Shown here one piece after another: positions 6,476-9,050 of a DNA stretch of 9,050 bases. Position 1 is the stretch's first letter. Each line of letters starts with the position of its first letter. The stretch covers positions 1 through 9,050 of the forward strand of contig JACNJG010000043.1 of assembly GCA_014382685.1 (NCBI GenBank). Direction: 5' to 3'. The notes below the pieces were generated by a model. It saw only the letters and a program-made list of their open reading frames with translations, was not told the origin of the DNA and did no database searches. The position numbers and the translations under genes are program-made. The DNA is from Candidatus Cloacimonadota bacterium (GTDB lineage Bacteria; Cloacimonadota; Cloacimonadia; JGIOTU-2).

Positions 6476-7567
6476 TTATTTTACAGTCAGTGTATCTGCG
6501 AGCTGATAGCCGTTTGCGATTAGTCCGCCAAAGTGAAAGATTGAAATATTGTTAAAACCCGACGCCATTGCAATGCGTATTTTGGATTGGATATCTTCCG
6601 ATCTATATCGTTTCTGCTCGTCCCATGCACGCAGAGATATGGCAATTTTTGGAGAGTTCACCTTGCTGAGATTTTTCTCCAGCAGATCCTTGAATGATGC
6701 ATCGGATTTTGTGTACATCATCAGGTGAACATAATCGAGTTCTTTAAACTGAAGCCATTCTTCCCAATTTTGATAAAAACGGTATTTTGCTTCGTGATTA
6801 TCGGGCTTGGCAGTTACAGCAAAATCCACATCCGGTTTGAGAAATTTTATTTTTGCGCCTGTTTCCCGAATGAAATCCGAGATGACCTTTTGCTTCCATT
6901 CAGTGTAATTATTCGTATAATTATTTTCCGATACATCTTCGATGAAGTGCTCGAGTGCAAGTGAATTGTAGGTATATTCACCACCCGGATAGCGAATATA
7001 ATCAAGAATAATTCCGTCAATGCCATAGTTTGCAACAACATCAAGAATGACATCCTGTGTGTACCGTTGCACCTCGGGAATACCAGGGTCGAGGTATGCT
7101 CCTTCACCTCCATTGTGGCTTATCATCGGCTCGTCGCTGCTGGTTTTACAAACCCATTCCGGATGAGTAAAGTACACATGATCTTCCGGCAGTTTGTGTG
7201 TGTAAATCGGAGTAACAACAAAGGTAGTCATCCATGCATATACTTTTATGTTGAAATTTTGGGCGGTTTGAAGAAGAAACGCGAGAGGGTCAAAGCCGTC
7301 AAGAGTCACGAAATATGAGATCGGTTCCGGATTGGGGAAGGTCCGGTCATATCGGTTTGGTTTATACAGTGCATCTCCGCGGTAGCGTATCTCAGCAAAG
7401 ATGATATCAAAATCGTGCTCGGCAGCAGTCTTTACCACCTTTACAATTTTCTGCGGGGTATTGATGTCCCATGCAGTCGCCCACAGACTTCTCGTCTCTG
7501 CTTGCACAATGGCAGTTCCAAGCATACTTATAAGGATCAAAAGTATAAGAAATTTACTGCAATTCAT
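6476..7567 (-). CDS. Secreted GHL10/DUF187-family glycoside hydrolase
   Basis: This 363-residue protein has a signal peptide (hydrophobic 5-21, likely cut after VQA, residue 23), then a single TIM-barrel-like GHL10 domain. Characteristic strands are RSLWATAWDI (26-35), FDIIFAEIRYRGDALY (53-68), IKVYAWMTTFVV (107-118), AYLDPGIPEVQRY (157-169), YGIDGIILDYIRYPGG (181-196) and LDYVHLMMY (277-285). Asp184, Asp189 and Arg192 lie in the conserved core block and are plausible active-site or structural residues. The family includes E. coli DigH, which cleaves denuded peptidoglycan glycan strands, and YngK-like enzymes, so a cell-wall or polysaccharide role in the periplasm is likely but the substrate is inferred. 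No Cys follows the signal region, so it is not a lipoprotein. It lacks the T9SS tag of its neighbours. The start overlaps the end of xseA by 14 nt with only a weak ribosome site. Confidence 0.9.
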   Translation of the reverse strand: MNCSKFLILLILISMLGTAIVQAETRSLWATAWDINTPQKIVKVVKTAAEHDFDIIFAEIRYRGDALYKPNRYDRTFPNPEPISYFVTLDGFDPLAFLLQTAQNFNIKVYAWMTTFVVTPIYTHKLPEDHVYFTHPEWVCKTSSDEPMISHNGGEGAYLDPGIPEVQRYTQDVILDVVANYGIDGIILDYIRYPGGEYTYNSLALEHFIEDVSENNYTNNYTEWKQKVISDFIRETGAKIKFLKPDVDFAVTAKPDNHEAKYRFYQNWEEWLQFKELDYVHLMMYTKSDASFKDLLEKNLSKVNSPKIAISLRAWDEQKRYRSEDIQSKIRIAMASGFNNISIFHFGGLIANGYQLADTLTVK

Positions 7568-8951
7568 GTTTTGGTTTTTCCAGAATTTCTGTTACTGTGC
7601 ATTCGCATTCACCATCATAGAAATGAATATTCAAGCTATCGTTTACATCCACATTTTTGATGGTATTTAGGATTCGCTCTCCTTTTTTCGTCAATGTATA
7701 GCCGCTTTTTAATATTTTTAAGGGATTGAGCTCCTCGAGTTTTGCACTGAGATCAATAAATCTGTCGTGCGTTTTTGTGTAATTTTCACTCATTGCATAC
7801 CGCATTTGAACACTGAGATCATTCATGAGTTTGGTATTTTTGTCTATGTATGAATTTTTTAATGATTGCAAAAATTTTATCTTCGTTTCCTCAAGATCGA
7901 AGCGAATGTCCACGAGATAACCCAAAGAATCTCTTAAACGCATTTGCAAGTCATCTAACTGTTGAGAGTAATTCATAAGCACATTTTCAGGATGTCTTCG
8001 CTCCAGCCGATATACAAGTTCCCTGCATTGAGATGAATATTCGTACACTCTATTGTTGAGAATATTCTGCATCCGATCCGCATAGGATTCCAGTGTACTT
8101 AAAAGTGCAGTTCTTTCCGGCACGACAAGTTCTGCGGCAGCCGAGGGTGTGGGAGCACGCAGGTCAGCAACAAAATCCGCGATAGTAAAATCAGTCTCGT
8201 GACCAACTGCGGATATTATTGGTATTTTAGATGCAAATATTTCACGTGCAACGATCTCTTCATTAAAGGGCCAGAGGTCTTCGATAGAACCGCCGCCGCG
8301 TCCCACGATTATCACATCCACATTTTTTCTTTTATTGAATTCTCGTATTCCTTCAACGATCTCCCGGGCTGCCTCATCCCCTTGCACACGCGCAGGATAG
8401 AGCAGAATGGTTACGGGAAATCTTCGGGACAGCACATTTTTCATGTCGTGAATTGCAGCGCCTGTCGGAGAGGTTATGATCCCAATTCGGGTTGGATACT
8501 CAGGAATTGTTTTTTTATGAAATTCATCAAAAAGTCCCTCTTCTTCGAGTTCCTCTTTCAATTTTCGGAATGCGATCTCAAGCTCCCCGATCCCGAGTGG
8601 ACGCATCTGGTTTACATATAGTTGATACTGTCCGCTCCGCTCATAGACCTTGATCTGTCCGTAACAAATCACTTCCATACCGTTTTCCGGCTCGAAGCGC
8701 AGGTAATTATTGAACTGGCGGAAAAAGACGCATAACAAACTGCTGCCCTCATCTTTCAGCGTGAAATACATGTGCCGGGATGAGTGTCTTTTGTAGTTTG
8801 AGATTTCGCCCTTGATCCACAAGGAAGAGATGTTTGCTTCGAGAATATTTTTGATATGAGAGGTGATCTCGGACACAGTAAAGATATTCTCATCCGCAAG
8901 TTGCGAGTTTTTCCTAGATTGCTCAGGGTGATCAGGTCCAAATAAATTCAT
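7554..8951 (-). CDS. xseA: Exodeoxyribonuclease VII large subunit
   Basis: XseA is the catalytic subunit of exonuclease VII, which with several XseB subunits degrades single-stranded DNA in both directions into oligonucleotides in the cytoplasm. This 465-residue product has the family order: an OB-fold (~24-117, from IFTVSEITSHIK through LWIKGEISNYK and GQIKVYERSGQYQLYV) and a catalytic domain (~145-275) with RIGIITSPTGAAIHD, VGRGGGSIEDLWPFNEE, and SAVGHETDFTIADFVADLRA followed by PTPSAAAE. A long helical, probably coiled-coil region (~280-410) and the C-terminal LKSGYTL segment complete it. The ATG at 8951 puts 23 residues before FTVS, close to usual; extension to a TTG at 9017 is possible but has no ribosome site and adds unconserved sequence. 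xseB is not in the window. It heads a tight cluster with the glycoside hydrolase and S4 genes. Confidence 0.95.
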   Translation of the reverse strand: MNLFGPDHPEQSRKNSQLADENIFTVSEITSHIKNILEANISSLWIKGEISNYKRHSSRHMYFTLKDEGSSLLCVFFRQFNNYLRFEPENGMEVICYGQIKVYERSGQYQLYVNQMRPLGIGELEIAFRKLKEELEEEGLFDEFHKKTIPEYPTRIGIITSPTGAAIHDMKNVLSRRFPVTILLYPARVQGDEAAREIVEGIREFNKRKNVDVIIVGRGGGSIEDLWPFNEEIVAREIFASKIPIISAVGHETDFTIADFVADLRAPTPSAAAELVVPERTALLSTLESYADRMQNILNNRVYEYSSQCRELVYRLERRHPENVLMNYSQQLDDLQMRLRDSLGYLVDIRFDLEETKIKFLQSLKNSYIDKNTKLMNDLSVQMRYAMSENYTKTHDRFIDLSAKLEELNPLKILKSGYTLTKKGERILNTIKNVDVNDSLNIHFYDGECECTVTEILEKPKHELQ

Positions 8952-9050
8952 GTTAAGCAAATCTCTTATGCTTTGAAATTTTGTCAAATTTAGTTGATGA
9001 ATTGGAAAACGTCGCAAAGAAAAAAATTAATACCTCGTCTCCAAGTACAA
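8952..9050. other. Region upstream of xseA, no supported gene
   Basis: These 99 bases run to the window edge. On the minus strand a TTGACA (complement of 8982-8987) has no acceptable -10 at 16-18 bases. All three minus-strand frames are open from the edge for a short distance; one, ending FDKISKHKRFA, stops at TAA one base before the xseA ATG, so the tail of an upstream cistron may lie here. This cannot be decided from so short a stretch. Confidence 0.4.

Noticed and set aside
8959..8987. A promoter for xseA based on TTGACA at 8982-8987 (minus strand).
   Set aside because: No acceptable -10 occurs at 16-18 bases, and the implied transcript would be leaderless at the chosen ATG.
8952..9017. 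Longer xseA form starting at TTG 9017.
   Set aside because: It is a non-ATG start with no ribosome site, and it adds 22 residues not expected before the conserved FTVS block.

Overview
The window looks like a chromosomal segment from a low-to-moderate GC bacterium of the FCB supergroup, most plausibly Cloacimonadota or a relative. Three neighbouring secreted proteins end in the same roughly 80-residue C-terminal module (a PNPF- or PNPV-type entry, then GQLV, VW(N/D)G and G(I/V)YF, ending in a KK-hydrophobic-K/R tail), which is the type A sorting domain of type IX secretion (T9SS). Strong GGAGG Shine-Dalgarno sites precede the two secreted genes whose starts are visible. Such sites are unusual in Bacteroidota, which argues for a deeper FCB lineage. 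The placement is inference from sequence features only.

Layout. On the + strand, positions 3-1115 hold the 3' end of a secreted protein with OB-like beta domains and a sorting domain, closed by a clear UUCG-tetraloop terminator. A candidate promoter and a strong ribosome binding site then lead into a second secreted protein (1294-3009). It has a signal peptide, eight repeats of about 55 residues resembling beta-propeller blades, and a sorting domain. A hairpin at 3025-3055 separates it from the convergent minus-strand gene 3077-6130, a large C10-family (streptopain-like) cysteine peptidase fused to an Ig-like domain, an FG-GAP beta-propeller and a sorting domain.

Upstream of the peptidase on the minus strand lies a tight cluster transcribed in the order xseA (7554-8951), a secreted GHL10/DUF187-type glycoside hydrolase (6476-7567) and a small S4 RNA-binding protein of the Hsp15/RqcP type (6213-6473). 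The first two overlap by 14 nt and the last two are 2 nt apart, so they are probably co-transcribed and translationally coupled. No terminator is visible between the S4 gene and the peptidase, but the peptidase has its own candidate promoter.

The most unusual signal is in the sorting domain of the second secreted protein. Its reading frame contains two intergenic-type repeats about 45 nt apart: a 9-bp ACACAGAGA-type tandem array and a 12-bp-arm palindrome of the TCGTTCCCAAAC class. Both are translated in frame, and both fall in loops of the sorting domain that vary between the three neighbours. The peptidase gene carries a different short tandem duplication in the same first loop. This suggests repeat sequences entering tolerant loops of a secretion tag. 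No gene-free stretch exceeds 300 bases. There is no tRNA, rRNA, CRISPR array or transposase gene in the window.
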